From assembly GCF_029581355.1 (NCBI RefSeq), contig NZ_CP120849.1:5116501-5180500 (forward strand): a stretch of DNA of 64,000 bases, written 5' to 3'. The notes under the pieces are model-generated. The model was not told the DNA's origin, did no database searches, and worked only from the letters and a program-made list of their open reading frames with translations. Positions 10,621 through 19,334 of the stretch are shown piece after piece. The position numbers and the translations under genes are program-made. The DNA is from Parabacteroides chongii (GTDB lineage Bacteria > Bacteroidota > Bacteroidia > Bacteroidales > Tannerellaceae). Positions within the stretch are counted from its first letter, which is position 1. Every line of letters starts with the position of its first letter.

Positions 10621-11207
10621 ATACTATATTCATTAACTATAATAATTTCATTGAAATTAAAAGAAAAACTGAAGAAGCGAATTAAATAGACATATCACGA
10701 TGAACAAGAAACAACTGTCACACTATCACTTTTCTTCTTACATTAATTGATATTCATTATATACACTCCTGTGATAGTAGAGATGATACACGAAAATAAT
10801 ACTATCACACTATCACGAAGATGCCTGTATTTTATCACATAGCATACTATTTATTTTCAAGAAGATAACGAGATATTCTTATTGAGATCCGGGTGTCGGC
10901 TCCCTTCACACCCGGGTCTCTGCATCGTCCGCACCCGGGTGTGAAAAGGGATAAAATGGGGGTCTCAGAAAAGAAATCCGCCTATTCTGTAATAAATAAG
11001 TAGTAATGTTATTAAAAAAAGAAATAGTCCTGACGAAAAAATGATAGTAGTGATAGTTGCCATGATAGTTATCCCGAGCAACCATCATCAATACACATAT
11101 TGATATTCAGGGCTCAAAATGTTTTAATGATAGTATGACAGTATAAATACAAAAAACTATAAGAAAAAGAATCCGCCAATGCCAATAATAAATTGAATTA
11201 AATAAAA
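10621..11207. other. Gene-free stretch with scattered ACTATCAC octamers
   Basis: No convincing gene is seen. The octamer ACTATCAC, its complement GTGATAGT, or one-base variants recur near 10720, 10771, 10801, 10809, 11043, 11050, 11063 and 11128, in both orientations. A strong hairpin pair lies at 10889-10950. The stretch is AT-rich outside that hairpin and looks like the remains of an accessory insertion or a cluster of protein-binding sites. Confidence 0.5.
10889..10950. repeat. Two mutually exclusive GC-rich hairpins
   Basis: A perfect 13-base inverted repeat (10905-10917 with 10933-10945, arm TTCACACCCGGGT) has a 15-base loop. Upstream, CCGGGTGT at 10889-10896 pairs with 10908-10915, so the left arm can join either partner. 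Such competing stems resemble an attenuator, but no gene immediately follows on either strand. Confidence 0.6.
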
Positions 11208-11235
11208 AAGAGAACCAACACACGTTGATTCTCTT
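11208..11235 (-). terminator. Terminator after tRNA-Pro
   Basis: Arms 11208-11219 and 11224-11235 pair over 12 bases with one G-U pair, with a U-tract on the minus strand. It lies 7 bases past the tRNA 3' end. Confidence 0.75.
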
Positions 11236-11241
11236 CACCTG

Positions 11242-11316
11242 TCGGGGTACCAGGATTCGAACCTGGGACCCCCTGCTCCCAAAGCAGGTGCGCTAACCGG
11301 ACTGCGCTACACCCCG
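11242..11316 (-). tRNA. tRNA-Pro (UGG anticodon)
   Basis: On the minus strand the 7-bp acceptor stem is CGGGGTG with TACCCCG plus discriminator A. The anticodon arm is CCTGC-TTTGGGA-GCAGG, giving UGG, and the T-arm is TCCCAGGTTCGAATCCTGG. Length is 75 bases. CCA is not encoded. Confidence 0.95.
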
Positions 11317-11347
11317 TTTTACAACCCCTTTATTGTCGATTGCGGTG

Positions 11348-11355
11348 CAAAGGTA
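11348..11355 (-). promoter_or_regulatory. -7 box for tRNA-Pro
   Basis: Reads TACCTTTG on the minus strand, a perfect TAnnTTTG, 32 bases before the tRNA 5' end. Confidence 0.55.
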
Positions 11356-11479
11356 AGCATTTATTTTTATCCTCCAAATATTTCGTGTTCTTTTTTAATT
11401 GATTATTTTCGCATCTGTTTATTTACATGATTTAAAGGAAAGGAGGAAAAACAGCAGAAAGAAGAGAAAAATAAGGATG

Positions 11480-11502
11480 AACATATTGCTAGACAATATG
11501 TT
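11480..11502. promoter_or_regulatory. Perfect palindrome upstream of the serine recombinase
   Basis: AACATATTG (11480-11488) and its exact complement CAATATGTT (11494-11502) are separated by CTAGA. It ends 31 bases before the recombinase start. Part of the arm recurs at 11511 (AACATAT). It could be an operator or a recombination half-site pair. Confidence 0.5.
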
Positions 11503-11533
11503 ATAATATAAACATATCAACATTGAAAACAGT

Positions 11534-12169
11534 ATGATAATTGCCTATACACGAACATATTCAAACAAGCAACAAAGTGACAATCAAAAAAATGCGATTG
11601 AACAGTTTGCCGCAAACAATAACATTTCTATAGATAAATGGCATAAAGATACACGTACGACCTCCTCACGACACAAAAACAGGCTTGAAGAAATAATCAA
11701 GAATATGAACGCTGGCGACACACTGATTGTAGCCGATGTTACACGCCTGAGCCGGAGGTTGATGGAAATTATGCATTTGATCTTATTATGTATTGAGAAA
11801 AAGATAACCCTTTATTGTCTCAAAGAGGGCTATACTTTTGAAAATAACGTTGACAGCAAGACGTTAGCATTTACTTTCGGGCTGGTTTCGGAAATCGAAA
11901 GCAAACTGATCTCGACACGAACAAAAGAATCGCTGGAGATAACCAGAAGCCGGGGTAAAGTCCTCGGACGACCGAAAGGAACTCCTAAAATGGATCATCT
12001 GATGGCTCAGAAAGAGCAGATAGAAAAGGAACTCAACAGAGAAAATGCGACCTATGCCGAATTAGCCGAGTTCTACCAGGTATCGCTCAGTTGTTTTAAA
12101 AATTTTGTCAGAAACAATATTTCACCTTCCCATCCCGGACGAAAGCGGAGAAGAAGAGAGACGGAATAA
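11534..12169 (+). CDS. Serine site-specific recombinase, Mpi-like DNA invertase family
   Basis: 211 residues. The N-terminal resolvase/invertase domain (about 1-140) includes the VADVTRLSRR region matching the DRLGRS block and the long E-helix EIESKLISTRTKESLEITRSRG with GRPKG. A C-terminal helix-turn-helix (about 160-198) and a basic tail RKRRRR follow. The size suits the Hin/Mpi group that inverts promoters; B. fragilis Mpi controls many capsule promoters. The start reads AYTRTYSNKQ: the usual RVS catalytic serine place holds Tyr9, with Ser10 one residue later. Targets are not visible next to the gene, apart from the palindrome at 11480-11502. Confidence 0.85.
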   Translation: MIIAYTRTYSNKQQSDNQKNAIEQFAANNNISIDKWHKDTRTTSSRHKNRLEEIIKNMNAGDTLIVADVTRLSRRLMEIMHLILLCIEKKITLYCLKEGYTFENNVDSKTLAFTFGLVSEIESKLISTRTKESLEITRSRGKVLGRPKGTPKMDHLMAQKEQIEKELNRENATYAELAEFYQVSLSCFKNFVRNNISPSHPGRKRRRRETE

Positions 12170-12182
12170 TGACAATATAAAT

Positions 12183-12232
12183 AAAAGGGGAATTGAAACA
12201 ATCGACAGGCTTATGTTTTCAATTCCCCTTTT
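12183..12232. terminator. Bidirectional terminator
   Basis: A perfect 16-base stem (12183-12198 with 12217-12232) starting with AAAAGGGG gives A and T runs on both sides, between the converging recombinase and acyl-CoA synthetase genes. Confidence 0.85.
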
Positions 12233-12245
12233 TTATTTGTCAGAT

Positions 12246-14306
12246 TTATTTTTCTATCCGGATACGGGCATCTACCGCAAACAATCCACGGTCGGTCGCC
12301 AGAAGCGGATTGATATCCATTTCTTTTATTTCAGACGCAAAACGCAGTATTGTAGAAAGACGGACGATAATATCGGCATACTGTTGTTCGTCGATACCTT
12401 TCTGTCCACGCGTTCCTTTTATAATCGGATATCCCCGCAAAGAACGGATCATTGAAAAAGTCTCATCATACGACAAAGGTGCCAGACCATAAGATACATC
12501 TTTCAGCACTTCGACAAAGATTCCGCCCAGACCGCAAAGGATCACATGCCCGAAACCTTCTTCATATTTAGCACCCAGGAACAATTCCTGCCCTTTCAAC
12601 ATGGGCTGTACCATGACAGCCGTCACATCCGGCAAACGCATCATACGTTCAAACTCAAACAACAGATGCTCTTCGCTACGGATATTCAGGGCGACACCTC
12701 CGATATCACTTTTATGCACCGGACCGACCACTTTGGCCACAACCGGGAACTTTACCCGTTTGGCAAAAGCAATCAACTCATCCTTATCGGTCGAAGTAAA
12801 CTCTTCCACCAGCGGAATATTGGCAGCACCCAATAAGGTACGGACCTGTTCGGGAGCCAGATACCCGTTTGACGGGAGCTGGTCGATGATGCGGCGTACT
12901 TCAGGCACATTGACTCCGTAGAGTTGTATATCCGTGCTCATCGGCTTCGGCGTATTGAGCACACGCGAAAGTGCTGTACCCAATGTTACTTCATCCGAGA
13001 AATTCACATGCCCTTTTTTAACGAAGCTACGCACTTCCGGTCCGGCTGTCACGATAGAAGGCAATACCGGGAAGATAGGCTTCTTACATTCTTCCATCTT
13101 CTTATGAAGCACTTCATAAGCGTCATATAATTTGACCAGTCCGGGACTTCCGAAAATGACCATCATCAAATCGATTTCCTCGAAATGATTTTCGCAATAA
13201 TCGATTGCCGTAGCCAGATGTTCCGGCGTTCCGGTTCCGATAATATCGATTGGATTACCTACTGCTGCTCCCGGATATAACTTGGATTTCAATTCCGCAG
13301 CAACAGGCCCTTCCAGGTTAGGAACATTCAGACGGCCTTTCGAAAGAGCATCGGCCAACATAACAGCCGGCCCTCCGGCATGTGTGATGATAGCGCAATT
13401 CTTCCCTTTTACATCTTTCAAGGTAAAGATACTGGCAACAGTCGTCAGTTCTTCACGGCTGAAACAACGCACGATACCCGCTTTACGGAACAATGCCTCG
13501 ACAGCCGAATCGGAACTGGCAATCGCACCGGTATGTGAAGAGGCGGCACGTTTGCCGGACTCCGTACTTCCCGCTTTGATCGCTGCGATATGGCATCCTT
13601 TGCGGATCAGCGAAGAAGCATGATAAAGCAGTTTGTCGGGATTCTTGATCTGTTCGATATACAGCATCTTGATTTTCGAATCGAGTACGGGATCGAAATG
13701 GCGGTCCATGTATTCGATCACCTCCTCCACTCCGATCTGCTTGGAGTTACCTACAGACCAAACAGACGAGAAGCGCAAACCTTTTGTCAACGCCGACTCA
13801 ATAATGAAAAGTGCCGTACCACCGGAACTGGAGATAAAATCCACTCCGTCCGGATGAAATTCGGGTATAGGTTGTGTAAATACACCATGAAAATTCATAT
13901 TCATCAGTCCGATGCAGTTCGGACCGATCATGGATGCTCCTGCTTCATTCACACTTTCGAGCATCCGGTTCTCCAGGATCGCCCCTTCATGAGTCTCCTC
14001 GCCGAATCCGGCAGAGACTACGATAAAAGCTTTTACATTCTTCTGCTTCGCTAATATATCGACAGCTTCAGGACAGGAAGGACCGGGAATCGATATGATA
14101 GCCATTTCCGTATCCGGTATATCGTTTACGGAATGATATGACTTCAGACCTTGCACGTCGTCTTCCTTCGCATTCACAACATACAGTTCTCCTTTATATT
14201 TACCATCGAGGAGATTTCGTACCAAACGCCCGCCCGGCTTGTGTACATTATTTGAGCCGCCTACAACGACTATGCTCTTCGGGTCGATTAATTCTCGGTT
14301 AATCAT
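12246..14306 (-). CDS. ADP-forming acetate/acyl-CoA synthetase (fused alpha-beta)
   Basis: 686 residues from the ATG at 14306 (MINRELIDPKSIVVVGGS). Order: CoA-binding Rossmann domain (PKSIVVVGGSNNVHKPGG), succinyl-CoA ligase-like domain with the phospho-His motif SHTGAIASSD, a linker, then an ATP-grasp beta domain (LVEEFTSTDKDELIAFA, PVVAKVVGPVHKSDIGGV, MDINPLLATDRG). It converts acyl-CoA, ADP and phosphate to acid, CoA and ATP, giving ATP in fermentation. It lies downstream of hypB on the same strand, so it may share transcripts with the hyp genes, although an AT-rich gap separates them. The substrate (acetyl or a branched/aryl acyl) cannot be told from sequence alone. Confidence 0.88.
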   Translation of the reverse strand: MINRELIDPKSIVVVGGSNNVHKPGGRLVRNLLDGKYKGELYVVNAKEDDVQGLKSYHSVNDIPDTEMAIISIPGPSCPEAVDILAKQKNVKAFIVVSAGFGEETHEGAILENRMLESVNEAGASMIGPNCIGLMNMNFHGVFTQPIPEFHPDGVDFISSSGGTALFIIESALTKGLRFSSVWSVGNSKQIGVEEVIEYMDRHFDPVLDSKIKMLYIEQIKNPDKLLYHASSLIRKGCHIAAIKAGSTESGKRAASSHTGAIASSDSAVEALFRKAGIVRCFSREELTTVASIFTLKDVKGKNCAIITHAGGPAVMLADALSKGRLNVPNLEGPVAAELKSKLYPGAAVGNPIDIIGTGTPEHLATAIDYCENHFEEIDLMMVIFGSPGLVKLYDAYEVLHKKMEECKKPIFPVLPSIVTAGPEVRSFVKKGHVNFSDEVTLGTALSRVLNTPKPMSTDIQLYGVNVPEVRRIIDQLPSNGYLAPEQVRTLLGAANIPLVEEFTSTDKDELIAFAKRVKFPVVAKVVGPVHKSDIGGVALNIRSEEHLLFEFERMMRLPDVTAVMVQPMLKGQELFLGAKYEEGFGHVILCGLGGIFVEVLKDVSYGLAPLSYDETFSMIRSLRGYPIIKGTRGQKGIDEQQYADIIVRLSTILRFASEIKEMDINPLLATDRGLFAVDARIRIEK

Positions 14307-14385
14307 AACATTTTGATTATTTAATTCAGTGAACCGGAACAAATATAGCTTTTTTCATCTATTTATTCATCGGATTCAGGGTTAT

Positions 14386-15141
14386 TTATTTACATTTTGT
14401 GCATTCCCGGCATAACCAGTCACACCAGGCATCCATCCCGTCGCCTTTCGTAGCCGACACTTCGAATACTTCCAAATGATGATTTACCTTTAAAGCATTA
14501 TTCCTCAATGTCTCTATATTTGTATTGAGATAGGGTGCGAGGTCTGTCTTATTGATCACACAGACATCTGCTTCCGCAAAGATATGCGGGTATTTTAACG
14601 GCTTGTCATCCCCTTCGGTCGTACTTACGATAACGACTTTCTTTGCCTCTCCCAAATCGAACATGGCAGGGCAAACCAGATTACCGACATTTTCAATAAA
14701 CAATATCGAGCCATTTGCCGGAGAAAGATGTTTGACGGCATGGTTCACCATATCTGCCTCCAGGTGGCAGCCTGTTCCGGTATTCACCTGGAAAACCGGG
14801 ATATTCAAAGCCGCAATACGGTCTGCATCGTTGGATGTCTGCTGGTCGCCTTCGATAACATACAGCGGCAGTTTCCCATTCAAACGACGGACGGTTTCTT
14901 CCAGCAATGTCGTCTTTCCGGAACCGGGCGAACTCATCAGGTTCAGGCAAAAGATTTCTTTTGCCTCAAAATAACCGCGGTTGCGTTCAGCAAGCAGATT
15001 GTTTCGCTGAAGTATATCCTGTTCAAGTGTTATTACCTTATCTTCATCGTGGTGGTGATGATGATGTTCATGGCCATGATCATGAGTATGGTCGTGTTCG
15101 TGATGATGATGGTGTTCTCCACACCCGCAAGTTCCACACAT
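14386..15141 (-). CDS. hypB: Hydrogenase nickel incorporation GTPase HypB
   Basis: 251 residues from the ATG at 15141 (MCGTCGCGE). The N-terminal CGTCGCG metal site is followed by a His-rich stretch (about 10-32) that stores nickel. The GTPase part has Walker A SSPGSGKTT, the metal site CHLEADMV, and NKTD. It delivers Ni to the hydrogenase large subunit together with HypA. It is the last gene of hypF-hypA-hypB on the minus strand, divergent from the structural genes. Confidence 0.95.
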   Translation of the reverse strand: MCGTCGCGEHHHHHEHDHTHDHGHEHHHHHHDEDKVITLEQDILQRNNLLAERNRGYFEAKEIFCLNLMSSPGSGKTTLLEETVRRLNGKLPLYVIEGDQQTSNDADRIAALNIPVFQVNTGTGCHLEADMVNHAVKHLSPANGSILFIENVGNLVCPAMFDLGEAKKVVIVSTTEGDDKPLKYPHIFAEADVCVINKTDLAPYLNTNIETLRNNALKVNHHLEVFEVSATKGDGMDAWCDWLCRECTKCK

Positions 15142-15157
15142 AAGCGTTTTGTATTTA

Positions 15158-15499
15158 TTATTTAATAACAATCGATTTCACACGAAGTTCTTTTCCTTTA
15201 AGGATTTTAACACAATAAGAACCACATGCCGGACAAGGCGTGAATAAAGCATCCATCGGAAAGACCCGCCCGCAATCCGTACAAGCCCCTTCTCCGTCGA
15301 TAATATGACGAACGATCGAAGCATGTTCGAGCATGGAACCTTTCACCGCACTTTCAAGGGCGAAGTCAAGCGTATGCAATTCCACACCCGCCAGGCGTCC
15401 GATTTCCAGTTCCAGTTCTTCGACGGCTTCCGAATGACGATTGCGCGCCTGTTCCTCTGCCAGCTCGACAATACTTTGAGCAATAGACATTTCATGCAT
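15158..15499 (-). CDS. hypA: Hydrogenase nickel chaperone HypA
   Basis: 113 residues from the ATG at 15499, giving the family start MHEMSIAQSIVE whose His2 binds Ni. A C-terminal zinc site is formed by CTDCGRVF and CPACGS. The start overlaps the 3' end of hypF by 8 bases, so they are translationally coupled. A reading frame extending further 5' exists but overlaps hypF and lacks family similarity. Confidence 0.95.
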   Translation of the reverse strand: MHEMSIAQSIVELAEEQARNRHSEAVEELELEIGRLAGVELHTLDFALESAVKGSMLEHASIVRHIIDGEGACTDCGRVFPMDALFTPCPACGSYCVKILKGKELRVKSIVIK

Positions 15500-17813
15500 A
15501 ATCAGTACTATTTTTTCGGGAAGCGGCAATCGCCAGCTGGCCAACGGCAACTCCCCCATCATTACAAGGTATACGGCCCGGGACATACAAAGGAATGCCC
15601 TCATCCGCAAATAAACGCTGCAACTGTTCCGTCAACCGTTTGTTTTGAAAACAACCGCCGGAAACGATTACCCGGGTCGCACCGGTTTGTCGCAGATGAC
15701 GTTTAGCTTCCGCCAGCAGAAGAAAAGCCATTGTATTATGGAACTTCGCCGCTATATCACAGACAGAGACTCCGGAAGCCAGATCATCCAGCACTCCTTC
15801 AAATAAAGGACGGAAAGAAACAACCTCTTCTTTTATCAGAACCGGATAATGTGTCGATTGTTCACTTCCCGCCGCCTGTTCCAACCGCACCGGGGCTTCC
15901 CCCTGATGCGTCGACACATCACAGAGACCAAGCAGCGAAGCGACGGCATCAAACAACCGGCCCGCACCGGATGTATAAGGTGTATTAATACCCTTTTCCA
16001 TCATGGTTGTCAGCAGCCGGATTTTATCAGCGCCTATCCGTTCAGTAAATCCTTCCGGAAAGCAGGCGGAGCTTCCCCGATAATGCCATAAATAAGCTAC
16101 AGCCATCCGCCAGGGTTCTAAGGCTGCCTTATCGCCGCCGGGTAAAGGTACATATTCAAAGTGCGACAGGCGGCTATACACTTTTCGGTCACAGAGAAAA
16201 AACTCTCCTCCCCAGACTTTCCCGTCATCCCCTAATCCGGTCCCATCCAATACGATGGCAACGACTTTTTCATGCAAACCATGTTCCAGCATACAGGCGG
16301 CAGCGTGGGCATGATGATGCTGTACCTTCAGCAAAGGCAATCCGGAACGTAGCGCTATACGTTCTGCCTCCCGGGAAGACAGATAATCGGAATGCATGTC
16401 GCATACAAGCACAGAGGGAGTAAAACGGAAAAGATGCCGGAACCGTTCCATCGACTCTGTATAGAAACTGTAAGTTTCCCAGTTCTTCAAATCACCGATA
16501 TACTGGCTTTGCAAAACCGTATCCCCTTTCCCCAGGGCAAACGTATTCACTTTCTCCGCACCAAAAGCCAGGATACCTTCTACCGGTATATCTGCAAAGA
16601 AAGGTTCCGGCACATAGCCCCGCGAACGACGGATCAGACAAGGCTGACCTCCGCAAACCTGTAAAACCGAGTCGTCCACCCGGTTATGAATATCCCGGTT
16701 GTGATGGAGCAGCAAGGCGACTTTACCGGACAGCTGTTCTTCTGCCTCAGCGGGTGTTATAGCAATCGGGTAATCGCTCAAGTTTCCACTGGTCATCACC
16801 AAAGCCGGAGTATCCAGGGCTTCAAACCAGTCATAATGCAGCGGCATATAAGGCAGCATACAACCCAATGTCTGCATATCACGGTTTATATCGGCTGCCA
16901 GCCTTTTCTTTTGTTGCAGCAACACGATCGGACGCCGCCAGGAAAGCAGGCAATCTGCTTCGACCGGATTGACTGCTGCATATCGCTTCAACTGTTCCAT
17001 ATCACGGAACATAACGGCAAAAGGCTTGCTGTCACGTTGTTTTATCATCCGCAAGCGGGTTACAGCCTGTTCATTCAAAGCATCGCATATCAAATGATAG
17101 CCGCCGATACCTTTCGCTGCAATCACTTCACCTTCCGCAAGCAAGCGAACGGACAGGTCCAGCAATTCAGTATAGTCATCTATCTTTACATTATTATATA
17201 TAGCATAATAAAAAGGCCCGCAATGATTACAGGCCACAGGTTGTGCATGAAAACGCCGGTCGCTGACCGTCGTATATTCTTTCCGGCAATCCGGACACAT
17301 GGCAAAAGCCGACATAGTCGTTTGATACCGGTCGTAAGGCAGATCACGGATGATTGAAAAACGGGGACCGCAATGCGTACAATTGATAAAAGGATATCTC
17401 AGGCGATGCGGTTGTACCTTTCTGTCATGAAGGCATTCGGAACAAACGGCAATATCAGGCGCCACCTGCGTCACTTCTTCCGAATCGGAGTGGCTGGGAA
17501 TAATGGTGAAACCGGTATATCCGCCGGCTTCCTGCTCCGTTTCCGAAACCTGTATGCTATGGATAAAAGCGACCGGAGGATGTTCTTCTCTGATCCGGGA
17601 AATAAATACCTCCTGTTGCTCCGGTGTCAGAACAGCATGAATGCAAACACCGTTATTCCGGTTATCCACCTCCCCTTCTATCCCCATTTCACTGGCTATA
17701 CGATAGATAAACGGACGAAAGCCAACCCCTTGCACCAATCCACGGATTATCAATTTTGATATCTTCACCCTTCCTTGTTTTACAGTCCGAACAAATATAG
17801 AGGGTTTACCCAT
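15492..17813 (-). CDS. hypF: Carbamoyltransferase HypF
   Basis: About 773 residues from the ATG at 17813; a GTG at the KISKLIIRG segment is also possible. Order: acylphosphatase domain (IRGLVQGVGFRPF), two CxxC zinc fingers (CSECLHD..CTHC, CPDCRKE..CNHC), a YrdC-like domain, and a Kae1-like domain with HHHAHAAACMLEHG and VSGGCFQNKRL. It makes the carbamoyl group that becomes the CN ligands of the NiFe site, passed to HypE. It is first in hypF-hypA-hypB, and its 5' end faces the hypC promoter region. Confidence 0.95.
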   Translation of the reverse strand: MGKPSIFVRTVKQGRVKISKLIIRGLVQGVGFRPFIYRIASEMGIEGEVDNRNNGVCIHAVLTPEQQEVFISRIREEHPPVAFIHSIQVSETEQEAGGYTGFTIIPSHSDSEEVTQVAPDIAVCSECLHDRKVQPHRLRYPFINCTHCGPRFSIIRDLPYDRYQTTMSAFAMCPDCRKEYTTVSDRRFHAQPVACNHCGPFYYAIYNNVKIDDYTELLDLSVRLLAEGEVIAAKGIGGYHLICDALNEQAVTRLRMIKQRDSKPFAVMFRDMEQLKRYAAVNPVEADCLLSWRRPIVLLQQKKRLAADINRDMQTLGCMLPYMPLHYDWFEALDTPALVMTSGNLSDYPIAITPAEAEEQLSGKVALLLHHNRDIHNRVDDSVLQVCGGQPCLIRRSRGYVPEPFFADIPVEGILAFGAEKVNTFALGKGDTVLQSQYIGDLKNWETYSFYTESMERFRHLFRFTPSVLVCDMHSDYLSSREAERIALRSGLPLLKVQHHHAHAAACMLEHGLHEKVVAIVLDGTGLGDDGKVWGGEFFLCDRKVYSRLSHFEYVPLPGGDKAALEPWRMAVAYLWHYRGSSACFPEGFTERIGADKIRLLTTMMEKGINTPYTSGAGRLFDAVASLLGLCDVSTHQGEAPVRLEQAAGSEQSTHYPVLIKEEVVSFRPLFEGVLDDLASGVSVCDIAAKFHNTMAFLLLAEAKRHLRQTGATRVIVSGGCFQNKRLTEQLQRLFADEGIPLYVPGRIPCNDGGVAVGQLAIAASRKNSTDYA

Positions 17814-17911
17814 AATAAACAAACCATCCATCCGGCAATGCCGATAATTTTTATTTATCACTTAATAGATAATATGTATCATTTAACACATCTTTTCCCG
17901 AACATATTGGT

Positions 17912-17919
17912 TACTTTTG
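17912..17919 (+). promoter_or_regulatory. -7 box for the hypC-hydrogenase operon
   Basis: TACTTTTG, a perfect TAnnTTTG, 28 bases before hypC. The -33 box is weak. The 134-base divergent gap with hypF is AT-rich and is the natural place for a shared regulator. Confidence 0.55.
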
Positions 17920-17947
17920 GAGTTGTTAATAAAAAACAAATAAGCTT

Positions 17948-18175
17948 ATGTGTCTGGCTGTTCCTGGTAAAATAGTAAGTATAGACCGTTCGATGCCTGA
18001 TCTGGCAATGGCTAAGGTCGATTTCAGCGGTATTACGAAAGACATTTGCATCCAATGGGTGGATGCAACGGAAGGCGATTATATACTCGCCCATGCGGGT
18101 ATGGCAATATCTGTCGTCAATGCCCGGGAAGCCGAAGAGACGCTGGAGGACCTGAAAAAACTGGAACGCATATGA
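17948..18175 (+). CDS. hypC: Hydrogenase assembly chaperone HypC
   Basis: 75 residues. It starts MCLAVPGKIVSID, the family signature in which Cys2 holds the Fe(CN)2CO unit with HypD and then binds the large subunit. It opens a tight plus-strand operon. Its stop overlaps the hypD start (ATGA). Confidence 0.96.
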   Translation: MCLAVPGKIVSIDRSMPDLAMAKVDFSGITKDICIQWVDATEGDYILAHAGMAISVVNAREAEETLEDLKKLERI

Positions 18176-19251
18176 AATATGTCGACGAATATCGGGACAA
18201 CGATCAGGTGCAGGCGCTCGTCCGCGCCATCCGGAAAGTAACGACCCAACCGTGGCATATTATGGAAATATGCGGCGGACAGACACATGCCATCGCCCGT
18301 TATCGTCTGGAAGAAATGTTGCCGGAACAGGTCCGCCTGCTTCATGGTCCCGGTTGCCCGGTCTGCGTCACACCGGTTACTCTGATAGACCAGGCTTTGG
18401 AATTAGCCAAACGTTCCGATGTCATACTGGCTTCTTTCGGAGACATGATGCGTGTGCCGGGGACCAACGAAGATTTGTTGCAGGCGAAAGCACGCGGAGC
18501 AGACATCCGTATGCTTTATTCTCCACTCGACGCAGTCAGACTGGCGGAGACAAATCCCGGAAAGGAAGTTGTCTTTTTCGCCATAGGTTTTGAAACGACA
18601 GCTCCCGTCCACATGATGGCATTGAAGGAAGCACAACGGAAGAAACTATCCAATTTCTCTTTACTGACCTCACTGTTCACCGTCCCGCCCGCCATAGATG
18701 CGATCCTTTCCGATCCGGAAAGTAAGGTAGACGGCTTTCTGACAGCCGGTCATGTATGTGCGATCACCGGAAATTCAGCTTACCATCAATTAGCTCAAAA
18801 ATATAATACACCGATGGTAGTCACCGGTTTTGAGCCGGTCGACCTGCTGCTGGGTATTTATCGTTGCCTGCTACAGCTGGAGAACGGAAGCTATTTTGTA
18901 GAAAATGCCTACCGCCGTGCCGTACCGGAAGAAGGGAATCCGGCTGCCCGTACTTTAATGGACGAAACACTTGAACCATGCGATCAGGAATGGCGCGGAA
19001 TCGGTGTAATTCCCGGCAGCGGTTTACAATTGAAGAAAACATATGCAAACTATTCCTCTCGGGAGAAATTCCAGTTTCTTCCGAAAGAAACTAAAATTTC
19101 ATCCGAATGTATTGCCGGAGACATCATGAGAGGTGTGAAGCAACCGTCCGACTGTCCTTTCTTCAGAAAGGCTTGTTCGCCGGGACATCCGGTGGGAGCA
19201 CCGATGGTTTCATCGGAAGGAGTTTGTGCTGCATACTATAAATATAGTTGA
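18172..19251 (+). CDS. hypD: Hydrogenase maturation protein HypD
   Basis: 359 residues from the ATG at 18172, overlapping the hypC stop by four bases. Diagnostic blocks: MEICGGQTHAI, HGPGCPVCVTP, GFETTAP, and TAGHVCAITG, plus C-terminal cysteines for the 4Fe-4S cluster. It is the scaffold on which iron receives CN and CO ligands. Its stop codon lies inside the left arm of a 24-bp inverted repeat. Confidence 0.96.
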   Translation: MKYVDEYRDNDQVQALVRAIRKVTTQPWHIMEICGGQTHAIARYRLEEMLPEQVRLLHGPGCPVCVTPVTLIDQALELAKRSDVILASFGDMMRVPGTNEDLLQAKARGADIRMLYSPLDAVRLAETNPGKEVVFFAIGFETTAPVHMMALKEAQRKKLSNFSLLTSLFTVPPAIDAILSDPESKVDGFLTAGHVCAITGNSAYHQLAQKYNTPMVVTGFEPVDLLLGIYRCLLQLENGSYFVENAYRRAVPEEGNPAARTLMDETLEPCDQEWRGIGVIPGSGLQLKKTYANYSSREKFQFLPKETKISSECIAGDIMRGVKQPSDCPFFRKACSPGHPVGAPMVSSEGVCAAYYKYS

Positions 19252-19318
19252 CAGTTGACAAGTGACAGTTGACAGGTTTCAGACACGAAGCCTAAACTGT
19301 CACTTGTCAACTGTCAAC
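19247..19318. repeat. Long hairpin between hypD and hypE; intergenic repeat copy 1
   Basis: Arms 19247-19270 and 19295-19318 are perfect 24-base complements with a 24-base loop; the units are TTGACAGTTGACAAGTGACA. The hypD stop is within the left arm. A 24-base copy of the same sequence starts at the stop codon of an HU gene at 38904-38927. Confidence 0.85.
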
Positions 19319-19334
19319 CGTCAACTATAAAGAT

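Noticed and set aside
15040..15115. Short tandem repeat of CATGATGATG type
   Set aside because: It is the His/Asp-rich metal-storage stretch of HypB, not a CRISPR or satellite.
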